DNA from: Chloroflexota bacterium
GTDB lineage: Bacteria; Chloroflexota; Dormibacteria; Dormibacterales; Dormibacteraceae
Length of the DNA stretch: 26,008 bases
Direction: 5' to 3'
NCBI GenBank assembly: GCA_005888075.1
Contig: VBKD01000096.1
Location: 1 to 26,008, forward strand
Position 1 is the stretch's first letter. Each line of letters starts with the position of its first letter. The notes beneath the pieces were generated by a model. That model was not told the origin of the DNA, did not search any database, and was given only the letters and a program-made list of their open reading frames with translations. This document shows, piece after piece, positions 15,285 to 24,935 of this stretch. A program made the position numbers and the translations under genes.

Positions 15285-15751
15285 ACCCCAGAACGCTTTT
15301 CGCCCTGCCGGCTGCCCTGACGCCGTCTGTCAGCTGGCTGGAGCTCATCGTTCGGGGTGTCGTCATCTATGTCGGGCTCATCGTCGCGCTGCGCATATTC
15401 GGCAAGCGCGAGGTCGGTCAGTTCACGCTTTACGACCTCGTTTTCATCTTGCTCGTGGCGAACGCGCTGCAGCCGGCGATCACCGGTCCCGACAACTCGC
15501 TCACCGGCGGGTTGATCCTCATCGTGGCACTCGTCGGAGCCAACTTCGTCGTGGGCCGGCTCGACCGGTTCCCCAGGTTGCACCGGCTGTTCAGCCCCGG
15601 CCCGGCGGTGATCATCAGGGGAGGCAAGTTCGAGTCGGCGACCCTGGCGCGCGAGGGCGTCACCGAGGACGAGTGTGAGATGGCGATCCGGGAGCACGGG
15701 CTGGAGGGCGTCAAGGATGTGGAGCTGGGCGTGCTGGAGGCGGAGCGATAA
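15233..15751 (+). CDS. DUF421 (YetF-like) membrane protein
   Basis: Two to three membrane helices (WLELIVRGVVIYVGLIVALRIFG, YDLVFILLVANALQPAI, GLILIVALVGANFVVG) are followed by the conserved small cytoplasmic domain (PAVIIRGGKFESATLAREGVTEDECEMAIREHGLEGVKDVELGVLEAER). The pattern LRIFGKREVGQFTLYDLVFILLVANALQ is characteristic of DUF421 proteins such as Bacillus YetF/YdfR. Their function is poorly defined, with reported links to envelope stress and spores. No ATG, GTG or TTG exists between GTG 15233, inside tadC, and the first helix. The protein therefore either starts at GTG 15233 with an overlap of 52 bp, or uses a CTG (15305 or 15317), which would match the usual family length better. Its relation to the pilus genes is probably positional. 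Confidence 0.82.
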   Translation: MDRAARSGGAHPDEAEVDPRTLFALPAALTPSVSWLELIVRGVVIYVGLIVALRIFGKREVGQFTLYDLVFILLVANALQPAITGPDNSLTGGLILIVALVGANFVVGRLDRFPRLHRLFSPGPAVIIRGGKFESATLAREGVTEDECEMAIREHGLEGVKDVELGVLEAER

Positions 15752-15760
15752 GGCCTCTTT

Positions 15761-15808
15761 GGCGCCAGACGTGCGTGTCTCGGGCGCCCGATGCGAACGT
15801 CTGACGCC
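15761..15808. repeat. nested inverted repeat between convergent genes
   Basis: Arms GGCGCCAGACGT (15761-15772) and ACGTCTGACGCC (15797-15808) are complementary at 11 of 12 positions. They flank a perfect 12-bp palindrome TCGGGCGCCCGA (15780-15791) near their centre. The odd base pair is C-A on the plus strand but a G-U wobble in a minus-strand transcript. It lies between the DUF421 gene and the convergent hydrolase and may terminate transcription, although no T-tract follows. A protein-binding site is also possible. Confidence 0.5.
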
Positions 15809-15965
15809 AGAAGTGCGGAATCCCTGACCGGCAGACCTGGCTTGCACGTTCGACCAACCCACGTGCCTTTACAGGCAGGGTTGCGCTCCCAGGCATCTCC
15901 TCGCAAACTCGGCCGCAGTTGGTGTGTTTAGGAGCTGGGGGAGGGGCTCCGGTGGAGGAGGGAGG

Positions 15966-15980
15966 GCCCTCGGAGAGGGC
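15966..15980 (-). terminator. small hairpin after the hydrolase gene
   Basis: GCCCTC-GGA-GAGGGC forms a 6-bp stem with a 3-nt loop just beyond the stop of the minus-strand hydrolase. No U-tract follows; on the minus strand the next bases are C-rich. On the plus strand this C-rich tail is the G-rich tract GGGGGAGGGG...GGAGGGAGGG at about 15936-15966. Confidence 0.35.
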
Positions 15981-15983
15981 TGC

Positions 15984-16727
15984 CTATTCCGCGGTTAGGA
16001 AGTCCAGCGCTGCTTCTTTGAATTCCCGCGCCGGCACGGCGCTCATGTGGTCCCGGCCCGCGATGGTGACCAGCCTTGCCGTTGGGATCAGCTCGACCAG
16101 CTCCGGAGCGCCGCGGGCGATGTCGTCGCGCTCCCCGACCACGATCAGGATGGGCGTCCGAATTTTCGCCAACCGGGAAGGACTGGCGTCGGGCGTCAAG
16201 CCAACGATGCAGGCGGCCAAAGCCCGCATGTCGTTGGTTGGCCGGGCTGACGCGAAGCGATAGAAGGTCTGCGCCATCGGATCGTCGCCGGGATCGCCGG
16301 TCAGCAACGCACGTGCGATCTCGCGCGCGCTGTCGAGCGCGCCCGCCGACCCCAGCCCGCCCAGCACCGCGCGGCCCACCCGCTGCGGGTGGCTCATCAC
16401 GACCTCGAGCCCGATCCGAGCACCCATCGAGTAACCGAGATAGCCGGCCGACGCAACATCCAGATGGTCGAGCAGGCGGATCACATCGCCGGCCATGACG
16501 TCAACCGCATATGCGTCTTCGTCATGGGGCTTGTCGCTGTGGCCGTGGCCACGGCAATCCACGCCGATGACTTGAAAGCCGGAGGTCGTGAGGGTTTCCT
16601 GCCACCTGGTGCCGACCCAGTTCAAGCGGTAATCCGAAGCAAACCCGTGCACCGCGACGAGCGGCTTGCCGCCTTCCGGACCCTGGACTTCATAGTGCAG
16701 CCGAACACCAGCGCTATCGAAGTCCAT
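15984..16727 (-). CDS. alpha/beta hydrolase
   Basis: A 247-residue alpha/beta-hydrolase fold with a complete catalytic set. The oxyanion-hole motif HGFA is at 27-30, the nucleophile elbow GYSMG has Ser100, the acid is Asp201 or Asp202 in VVGERDDIA, and the catalytic base is His227 in GRDHMSA. VDCRGHGHSDKP at 56-67 is the usual strand-4 loop. It lacks a signal peptide, so it is cytoplasmic. The substrate is not predictable; esters, lactones or small amides are typical for this group (EstB/MhpC/proline-iminopeptidase-like). ATG 16727 is divergent from the DUF192 gene with only 27 bp between starts. Confidence 0.9.
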   Translation of the reverse strand: MDFDSAGVRLHYEVQGPEGGKPLVAVHGFASDYRLNWVGTRWQETLTTSGFQVIGVDCRGHGHSDKPHDEDAYAVDVMAGDVIRLLDHLDVASAGYLGYSMGARIGLEVVMSHPQRVGRAVLGGLGSAGALDSAREIARALLTGDPGDDPMAQTFYRFASARPTNDMRALAACIVGLTPDASPSRLAKIRTPILIVVGERDDIARGAPELVELIPTARLVTIAGRDHMSAVPAREFKEAALDFLTAE

Positions 16728-16754
16728 ACCGTGCCACTAACCTAATCGATCAAC

Positions 16755-17015
16755 ATGACGGGACGTCGCGCGGTCCACGAAGGTCTGGGCATGTGGATCA
16801 ACCCATGCAACGGCATTCACATGATCTTCATGAGATTTGCCATTGACGCGGTGTTTCTCGATAACCAGGAACGGATCAAGAAGGTGTATCGCAAGCTGCC
16901 GGCCTGGTTCGGCGTGGTGTGGCTGGAGTGGGGGGCGCACAGCGTGCTCGAGCTGCCGCCCGGTTCGACCTCCGGCATCGACCTGCAGCGTGGCGACCAG
17001 ATCATCATCCAGTAG
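16755..17015 (+). CDS. DUF192 protein, N-terminally short
   Basis: An 86-residue protein matching the DUF192 family: GLGMWINPCNGIHMIFMRFAIDAVFLDNQERI, then AHSVLELPPGSTSGIDLQRGDQIII. The family is a small beta-barrel fold of unknown biochemical role, usually exported or fused to a membrane segment. Typical members have about 20-30 further residues before the GRR-like position where this one begins, and a TAA at 16743-16745 blocks extension of the frame. It is therefore either a naturally short version or a 5'-truncated gene. There is no obvious Shine-Dalgarno before ATG 16755. It shares a 27-bp divergent start region with the hydrolase and is followed 44 bp later by comF. Confidence 0.8.
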   Translation: MTGRRAVHEGLGMWINPCNGIHMIFMRFAIDAVFLDNQERIKKVYRKLPAWFGVVWLEWGAHSVLELPPGSTSGIDLQRGDQIIIQ

Positions 17016-17059
17016 CACCCGTGTTAAGAACCTATTGACCGCGGGCATAGGCTCGGGCC

Positions 17060-17740
17060 ATGCGCAATCCGCTGCTCGAATTTCTACTGCCGCCGCGGTG
17101 CGGTGGCTGTCGCACGGTCGGGGCCTGGCTGTGCCAGCGGTGCCGCGCTCGAATCCGCCGGCTCGAGGAGCCATTGTGCCGGCGCTGTGGTGTCGAGCTC
17201 CCGTCGGCCCGCAGAGACTGTGGATGCCGCAACCGCTTGAGGGCGCTCACGCGCCTGAGGTCCGCAGTGGCCTACGAGGGACCGATCGAGCTCGCCGTCC
17301 ATCGCTTCAAGTACCAGGGATGGCGCCGCCTCGCCGAGCCCCTCGCGCTTTTGCTCGCCGAGCGCCTGGTGGTCGAGGGTCTGTCGGCCGGCCTGGTGCT
17401 GGCCGTGCCCCTGCATCCCAGCCGTCTGAGCCAGCGCGGCTTCAACCAGGCGGAGCTGCTCGCCCGCGAGCTGCGACGGCGGCTGGCGCTTCGTGCGCCG
17501 CCAGGCGAGCTCGTCCGCACACGCGCCACGCCGCCCCAGGTCGGGCATGACCGGCGCTGGCGACTCCAGAACGTGCAGGGCGCCTTCGTGTGGCGTGGGG
17601 AAGACCTGCGGGGGCAGTCGATCCTGCTGGTCGATGACGTCGCGACCACGGGCGCGACGCTCGACGCCTGCGCAAGCGCCTTGCGCGAGGCTTGCTCCGG
17701 GTCCGTAATTGGGCTCTCCGTAGCGAGGGTTACCGTATAG
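17060..17740 (+). CDS. comF: ComF family phosphoribosyltransferase-like protein
   Basis: This 226-residue protein has an N-terminal double zinc-ribbon (cysteines 14, 17, 25, 28, 40, 43, 54, 56) and a C-terminal type I phosphoribosyltransferase fold. VAYEGPIELAVHRFKYQG and VPLHPSRLSQRGFNQAELLAREL are hallmark segments of ComF/GntX. The PRPP-binding loop is ILLVDDVATTGATLDAC at about 189-205. ComF takes part in handling incoming single-stranded DNA during natural transformation, possibly at the ComFA helicase. In many Gram-positive genomes it stands just before hpf and secA. Here a CpaF-type ATPase gene is placed between comF and hpf. Start ATG 17060; stop TAG 17738-17740. Confidence 0.92.
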   Translation: MRNPLLEFLLPPRCGGCRTVGAWLCQRCRARIRRLEEPLCRRCGVELPSARRDCGCRNRLRALTRLRSAVAYEGPIELAVHRFKYQGWRRLAEPLALLLAERLVVEGLSAGLVLAVPLHPSRLSQRGFNQAELLARELRRRLALRAPPGELVRTRATPPQVGHDRRWRLQNVQGAFVWRGEDLRGQSILLVDDVATTGATLDACASALREACSGSVIGLSVARVTV

Positions 17741-17779
17741 TGGCGCTCGATTCCCAAGATCGGCAGCGGAGGCTAACGA

Positions 17780-19384
17780 ATGGCAGTCCGGATCCCCGGC
17801 ATCAACATCGACGAGTACTACCAGCAGCTGGGTCCCATCGAGCCCTTGATTCGCGACGACCGCGTAACCGAGGTCATGGTCAACGGCAGCGACCATGTCT
17901 ACGTCGAAATGTCCGGCAAGGTGCTGTTGACGAACATCAAGTTCGTCGACGAGGACCAGCTCCTCAACGTCATCCAGTTCATCGTGCGCACGGTCGGCCG
18001 CCGCATCGACGAGCGCCAACCGCTTTGTGACGCACGTCTCGCCGACGGATCCCGTGTCAACGCCGTCATCCGTCCGCTGGCTTTGAATGGACCGCTGCTG
18101 ACCATCCGAAAGTTCTCTCGCGACCCGTTCCAGGTCGAGGACCTCATCCGCTTCGGCAGCTGCAACGAGGCCGGCTTCGGCTTCCTGAAGGCAGCTGTGC
18201 TCGCCAAGGCCAACTGCGTCGTGTCAGGAGGCACCGGCACCGGAAAGACCACCTTCCTCAACGTGCTCTCCAGCTTCATCCCGGTCGAGGACCGAATCGT
18301 CACCATCGAGGACGCGGCGGAGCTCCAGCTTCACCAGGAGCATGTCTGCCGTCTCGAGTCGCGGCCGAAGGACATCAACGGCGAGGGGGAGATCACCATC
18401 CAGCGCCTCGTCATGAACTCCCTTCGTATGCGCCCGGAGCGCATCGTCGTCGGTGAGTGCCGCGGCGGAGAAGCTCTCGACATGCTCCAGGCCATGAACA
18501 CCGGTCACGACGGGTCCATGACCACGCTTCACGCCAACAGCCCGCGAGACGCCCTCTCCCGTATGGAGACGCTGGTCCTCATGGCGGGCATCGACCTTCC
18601 CGTGCGGGCCATCCGCCAGCAGGTGGCGGGGGCCATCAACCTGATCTGCCAGCTGAACCGCCTACGCGACGGCTCGCGCAAGGTCACCGCCATCACCGAG
18701 ATCGTCGGTATGGAGCAGGACGTGATCACGATGCAGGACATCTTCAGATCACAGCCCTTTTCCCGCCGCCGCCCGGCTACAAGCCATCCGGGCAATAGGC
18801 ACTCTGGACAGCCGGCCGACGGGTCTTATACTCAGCTTGTGAAGGTCGTCCTGCACGACCGTACCGACGGTCTGGGGCAGGAGGTGCGTGAGACCGCGGA
18901 GCGCAAGCTGACCCGCCTCGCTCGCCACTTCGGAAAGGTGGCGGATGCCGAAGTCGAGTTCTCCGAAGAGCGCAAGCGCAGCGGCCTGTCGACAAGCGTC
19001 GTCAAGATCAACGTCCACCTCGACGGACGGCGGTCGCCAGTGCTGTCCGCCACCGAGCGAGGCGCGGATCCGCAATCGGCCCTCGACCTTGCGCTGGACA
19101 AGATCGACCGCCAGGTGGTCAAGCACAAGGAGAAGATCACCCATCGCAAGCAGGCCGAGTCACCTGTGCGGATTCCGATCGAGGACGAAGCCCCGGCGCG
19201 CTCGCCCGAACCCGAGCGGATCCGGCTCAAGCTGCGGCCCATGAGCCTGGCCCAGGCGGTCGATGAGCTCGAGGCGGACAGCCAGGTGTTCGTGGTCTTC
19301 CTGGACGAGGACTCAGGCGAGATCCAGATCGTGGCCAGGCGGGCGGACGGGTCGGTCGCGGTGATCGAGCCGGTGGTGACCTAG
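17780..19384 (+). CDS. second CpaF-type ATPase, frame continuous with HPF
   Basis: Residues 1 to about 322 form a CpaF/TadA-like secretion ATPase without the Ala-rich tail of the first copy. It begins IDEYYQQLGPIEPLIRDDRVTEVMVNGSDHVYVE, has Walker A GGTGTGKTT at about 149-157, IEDAAELQLHQEHVCRLESRPKD, and RIVVGECRGGEALDMLQAMNTGHDGSMTTLHANS. The CpaF part stops abruptly after VITMQDIFR. About 60 residues of the C-terminal domain seen in the first CpaF are missing. A basic, disordered linker of about 30 residues leads without a stop into a complete ribosome hibernation factor (residues 354-534). Either this is a genuine fusion, or a truncated ATPase whose stop was lost upstream of an independent hpf gene. 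ATG 17780 is preceded by GCGGAGG. It is the only cpaF outside the Tad operon here. Confidence 0.85.
   Translation: MAVRIPGINIDEYYQQLGPIEPLIRDDRVTEVMVNGSDHVYVEMSGKVLLTNIKFVDEDQLLNVIQFIVRTVGRRIDERQPLCDARLADGSRVNAVIRPLALNGPLLTIRKFSRDPFQVEDLIRFGSCNEAGFGFLKAAVLAKANCVVSGGTGTGKTTFLNVLSSFIPVEDRIVTIEDAAELQLHQEHVCRLESRPKDINGEGEITIQRLVMNSLRMRPERIVVGECRGGEALDMLQAMNTGHDGSMTTLHANSPRDALSRMETLVLMAGIDLPVRAIRQQVAGAINLICQLNRLRDGSRKVTAITEIVGMEQDVITMQDIFRSQPFSRRRPATSHPGNRHSGQPADGSYTQLVKVVLHDRTDGLGQEVRETAERKLTRLARHFGKVADAEVEFSEERKRSGLSTSVVKINVHLDGRRSPVLSATERGADPQSALDLALDKIDRQVVKHKEKITHRKQAESPVRIPIEDEAPARSPEPERIRLKLRPMSLAQAVDELEADSQVFVVFLDEDSGEIQIVARRADGSVAVIEPVVT
18805..18832 (+). promoter_or_regulatory. promoter for a leaderless hpf transcript
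   Basis: TGGACA (18805-18810), a 16-bp spacer and TATACT (18827-18832) form a good housekeeping promoter inside the linker of the CpaF-HPF frame. The expected start, about 7 bp after the -10, falls on the GTG at 18839, so the hpf mRNA would have no 5' leader. The promoter resembles the one upstream of ftsE at 23244-23271, with identical -35 and -10 hexamers and an identical GCCG just after the -35. Confidence 0.7.
18839..19384 (+). CDS. hpf: ribosome hibernation promoting factor, long form
   Basis: If translated on its own from GTG 18839, this is a 181-residue long-form HPF. The N-terminal domain (VKVVLHDRTDGLGQEVRETAERKLTRLARHFGKVADAEVEFSEERKR, and ALDLALDKIDRQVVKHKEKITHRKQ) binds the 30S decoding region. 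The C-terminal domain (RIRLKLRPMSLAQAVDELEADSQVFVVFLDEDSGEIQIVARRADGSVAVIEP) dimerises to join two 70S particles into 100S ribosomes in stationary phase. A charged linker separates them. The length fits long HPF well. The gene lies immediately upstream of secA as in many Gram-positive genomes, which argues that HPF is the ancestral unit and the ATPase arrived in front of it. Confidence 0.88.
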   Translation: MKVVLHDRTDGLGQEVRETAERKLTRLARHFGKVADAEVEFSEERKRSGLSTSVVKINVHLDGRRSPVLSATERGADPQSALDLALDKIDRQVVKHKEKITHRKQAESPVRIPIEDEAPARSPEPERIRLKLRPMSLAQAVDELEADSQVFVVFLDEDSGEIQIVARRADGSVAVIEPVVT

Positions 19385-19430
19385 CCCCGGATTCAGATCC
19401 CCCGGTGCCGGGTAACCTGATCTAGGACCA

Positions 19431-22059
<2,629 letters not shown>

Positions 22060-22070
<11 letters not shown>

Positions 22071-23170
22071 ATTAACCCCTAAAGAGCTACTGAACCGGAT
22101 CCTGCAGCTCAAGGAGCACCTTTGACCTACCTGCAAAAGCCAAGCGCGCCGACGAGCTAGACGCCGAGCTCCAGAAGCCGGGCGTTTGGGATGATTCGAA
22201 CCGCGCCGGCCAGATGGCGCGCGAGGCGGCGGAAAACCGCGAGCTCGTCGCAACCTGGGAGCGGCTGGAAAGGCGAGCGCGTGACCTGATCGAGCTGGAC
22301 CAGCTCGCGTCGGGGGACCCAGACCTTGCCAAGCAGGTTGCCGAGGAGAAGGAGGCCATCGCGCGCGAGCTGCGTCAGCGCGAGCTCGACCTGCTGTTCA
22401 CCGATCCCTACGCCAGCCACAGCGCCGTGATCACGCTGTCGGTGGGGCAGGGAGGCATCGAAGCCCAGGACTGGGTCGAGATGCTCATGCGCATGTACAT
22501 GAAATGGGCGGAGCGCCGTCGTTTTGAGGTCGAGATCGTGGACACCTCACCCGGCGAGGAAGCCGGGTTGAAGAGCGCGACCCTCATCATTCGGGGCCCG
22601 CGTGCCTATGGTCTCCTGCGCTCTGAGCACGGGGTGCACCGGTTGGTGCGAATCTCACCCTTCGACCAGAACCACCGGCGTCACACGTCGTTCGCTCTGG
22701 TCGAGGTGATGCCGGAGCTCGAGCGCGCCGACGAGGACGCCGTCGTGCTCAACCCGCAGGACCTGCGCATCGACACCTACCGTTCCACGGGCGCCGGCGG
22801 CCAGCACGTGAACAAGACGGACTCGGCCATCCGGATCACCCACCTGCCCACCGGCATCGTCGTGACGTGCCAGAACGAGCGGTCGCAGATGAAGAACCGG
22901 GAGACGGCGATGAAGGTCCTGAAGTCGAGGCTCTTCCAGCGCCAGCAGCAGGAGGCGGCGGCCCACCTGGACACGATCCGCGGCCAGATCCTGCCGGCTG
23001 AGTTCGGCTCCCAGATCCGGAACTACGTCCTGCAGCCCTACACGCTGGTCAAGGATGTCCGCACGGGGGTCGAGGTGGGCAACGCCCAGGCGGTCCTGGA
23101 CGGCGAGATCGACCCCTTCATCGAGGGCTGGCTGCGCTGGCGCCTCGACAAGAACGGAGAAGCGGCTTAG
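22060..23170 (+). CDS. prfB: peptide chain release factor 2 with programmed +1 frameshift
   Basis: The product is assembled from 22060-22122 (21 codons, MDAELTPKELLNRILQLKEHL) and 22124-23170 after a +1 shift, giving 369 residues, the normal RF2 length. RF2 recognises UGA and UAA and releases the nascent chain. The SPF anticodon-like tripeptide is present in LVRISPFDQNHRRHTSF at about residue 198, and the catalytic GGQ in STGAGGQHVNKTDSAIRITHLPTG at about residue 246. The N-terminal helical domain continues through LPAKAKRADELDAELQKPGVWDDSNRAGQMAREAAENREL. ATG 22060 lies within the end of secA and is preceded by AGAGGTG. Gene finders that ignore the shift start it too late, at 22214. Confidence 0.96.
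22111..22126 (+). promoter_or_regulatory. RF2 autoregulatory frameshift signal
   Basis: AAGGAG (22111-22116), a 3-nt spacer (CAC), the slippery CTT (22120-22122) and the in-frame stop TGA followed by C (22123-22126) reproduce the known bacterial prfB arrangement. When RF2 is scarce the ribosome pauses at UGA, the internal Shine-Dalgarno pulls, and tRNA-Leu slips +1 to read GAC. This makes RF2 synthesis inversely dependent on RF2 level. Confidence 0.95.
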
Positions 23171-23243
23171 AGGCGGCGGCCACCTCGCAAGTACGGGCAA
23201 ATTCGTCCGTTTTCATACTCCGGTTGGCACTCAGGGAAGGGGT

Positions 23244-23271
23244 TGGACAGCCGTGGGGCATGCGCTATACT
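23244..23271 (+). promoter_or_regulatory. promoter of the ftsEX operon
   Basis: TGGACA (23244-23249), a 16-bp spacer and TATACT (23266-23271) lie between the prfB stop and ftsE. The expected start near 23278 gives a leader of about 54 nt before ATG 23332. Both hexamers, the spacer length and the four bases after the -35 are identical to the hpf promoter. Confidence 0.7.
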
Positions 23272-23331
23272 GCCCGCGACTTAGCCTCTCGCGCCCGCCG
23301 GCGTGCAACGCCACTGCAAGAAATCCAGCCA

Positions 23332-24075
23332 ATGCTTTTAACACCAGATTTCGACACACGACCTGTAATCAGCTTCCAGCACGTCTTCAAGACGTACCCA
23401 ACCGGGACGGAAGCCCTCCGAGACGTCAACCTCGTCGTGCCCGAAGGCGACTTCGTATTCCTGGTCGGTCCATCTGGCGCAGGTAAGTCGACTCTGGTCC
23501 GGCTTCTGATCCGCGAGGAGAAGCCGACCAAGGGAAAGATCTTCGTCGACGGGATGGAGCTCAGCCGCATGAAGCGCCGGCAGCTGCCTTATTACCGGCG
23601 CAAGGTCGGCCTGGTCTTCCAGGACTTCAAGCTCCTGCCGAATCTCACCATTTACGAAAACGTCGCGTTTGCTCTGCGAGTGCTCGGCGAACCCGACCGC
23701 CTGGTGCGATCCCGCGTCGCCGACGCGCTCGAGACAGTGAGCCTGTCGGGGAAGGAGAACACTTACCCGTCCAACCTGTCCGGCGGGGAGCAGCAACGTG
23801 TCGCGATTGCGCGCGCTCTGGTGCACGCTCCTCGATTCATCATCGCCGACGAGCCCACCGGAAACCTGGACCCCGCGACCGCTTGGGAGATCATGCAGCT
23901 GTTCCTGCGTATCAACGCCCGCGGCGCCACCGTTGTGATGGCGACGCACAACCGCGAGATCGTCGATCTGCTCCGCCGCCGCGTTGTTGCGATCGACGCG
24001 GGCCAGGTGGCGCGCGACGACCGCTCAGGCCGTTACCACGACGATGTTGAGAAACCTCAAGTTCGCGCTCAATAG
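23332..24075 (+). CDS. ftsE: cell division ABC-type ATPase FtsE
   Basis: A 247-residue ABC ATPase. It has Walker A GPSGAGKST at about 46-54, the Q-loop VFQDFKLLPNLTIYENVAFAL, the signature LSGGEQQRVAIARALV at about 149-164, Walker B FIIADEPTGNLD and the switch histidine in VMATHNREIVD. The YRRKVGLVFQDFKLLP segment is typical of FtsE. With FtsX it forms a complex at the division septum that transmits ATP hydrolysis to a peptidoglycan hydrolase outside. The open frame extends upstream past the promoter, so ATG 23332 is taken as the start. There is no strong Shine-Dalgarno. The 3' end overlaps ftsX by 32 bp. Confidence 0.96.
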   Translation: MLLTPDFDTRPVISFQHVFKTYPTGTEALRDVNLVVPEGDFVFLVGPSGAGKSTLVRLLIREEKPTKGKIFVDGMELSRMKRRQLPYYRRKVGLVFQDFKLLPNLTIYENVAFALRVLGEPDRLVRSRVADALETVSLSGKENTYPSNLSGGEQQRVAIARALVHAPRFIIADEPTGNLDPATAWEIMQLFLRINARGATVVMATHNREIVDLLRRRVVAIDAGQVARDDRSGRYHDDVEKPQVRAQ

Positions 24076-24934
24076 CGCCTGGCAGAGCTTCTGGCGGAAC
24101 CTCGCGGTCAGCCTGGCCGCGGTGGTTTCGATCACGCTCATCCTCATCCTGGCCGGCGTCAACCTGCTCGTCGGGCATGCGCTGTCGCAGGTCCTCGATG
24201 GTTTTCGGGTCAAGGTCAGCTCGATCTCGATCAACGTGGCGGACGACACGCCGCTGCAAAGCGTCTACGACATGCAGCAGCAGCTCAAGTCGGACCCGCG
24301 TGTCGTCAGCGTGAAGTTCGTCACCAAGGATGAGGCGCTGGCGCAATTCAAGGCCGACCCGAACAACATCGTGTTCGCGCAGCAGATCGACGGCAATCCG
24401 CTCGACGCGAAGCTCGAGGTGCGCGTCGCCAAGCTGAGCGATGTGGCCGAGATCGACACGCTGGCGCGACGCTGGCCGGGCGTCGATCCGACCGATCCGA
24501 CCAACTATCAAGGCGACTTCGTGAACCGGATGCTTCAGCTGTCGGCCTGGCTTGGCATCGCGGGCGTCGGGCTGATGGCAGTGCTGGTGGTCGTCTCGAT
24601 CGTGATCGTCATGAACACAATTCGCACCGCCGTCTATCACCGGCGTAAGGAGATCGAGGTGATGAAGCTTGTCGGCGCCACGGAGTGGTTCGTCCGCGGC
24701 CCCTTTGTCCTCGAGGGCATCATGACGGGCCTCATCGCCGCGTCCATCGCGCTGGCGCTGCTGGTCGTCGCATATCCGCCGGCGGTGGATAGGTTCCGCG
24801 CCGACATTGCGTTTATTCCGTTGTCCTATGACCCGGCTTTCGTCGTCAGCCTGGCGCGCGACCTGCTGGTCGGCGGCGCCTTGCTCGGTGCTCTCGGCAG
24901 CTACATCGGCGTCCGCCGTTACGTGAGGATCTGA
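24044..24934 (+). CDS. ftsX: cell division membrane protein FtsX
   Basis: A 296-residue protein with FtsX topology. A cytoplasmic N terminus (LRNLKFALNSAWQSFWRNL) leads into TM1 (VSLAAVVSITLILILAGVNLL). A large extracellular domain of about 115 residues follows, then TM2 (WLGIAGVGLMAVLVVVSIVIVM), a cytoplasmic loop with YHRRKEIEVMKLVGATEWFVRGPFVLEG, TM3 and TM4. The loop motif ExMKLVGAT is conserved in FtsX/MacB permeases. The extracellular domain is where partner hydrolases or their coiled coils bind, and a coiled-coil peptidase gene follows one base after the stop. ATG 24044 fits the family start; upstream residues of the open frame lie in ftsE. Confidence 0.95.
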   Translation: MLRNLKFALNSAWQSFWRNLAVSLAAVVSITLILILAGVNLLVGHALSQVLDGFRVKVSSISINVADDTPLQSVYDMQQQLKSDPRVVSVKFVTKDEALAQFKADPNNIVFAQQIDGNPLDAKLEVRVAKLSDVAEIDTLARRWPGVDPTDPTNYQGDFVNRMLQLSAWLGIAGVGLMAVLVVVSIVIVMNTIRTAVYHRRKEIEVMKLVGATEWFVRGPFVLEGIMTGLIAASIALALLVVAYPPAVDRFRADIAFIPLSYDPAFVVSLARDLLVGGALLGALGSYIGVRRYVRI

Positions 24935-24935
24935 C

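Noticed and set aside
17035..17053. TTGACC as -35 of a comF promoter
   Set aside because: A -10 at normal spacing would fall on the comF start codon, and the only TAG-like hexamer is 7 bp away.
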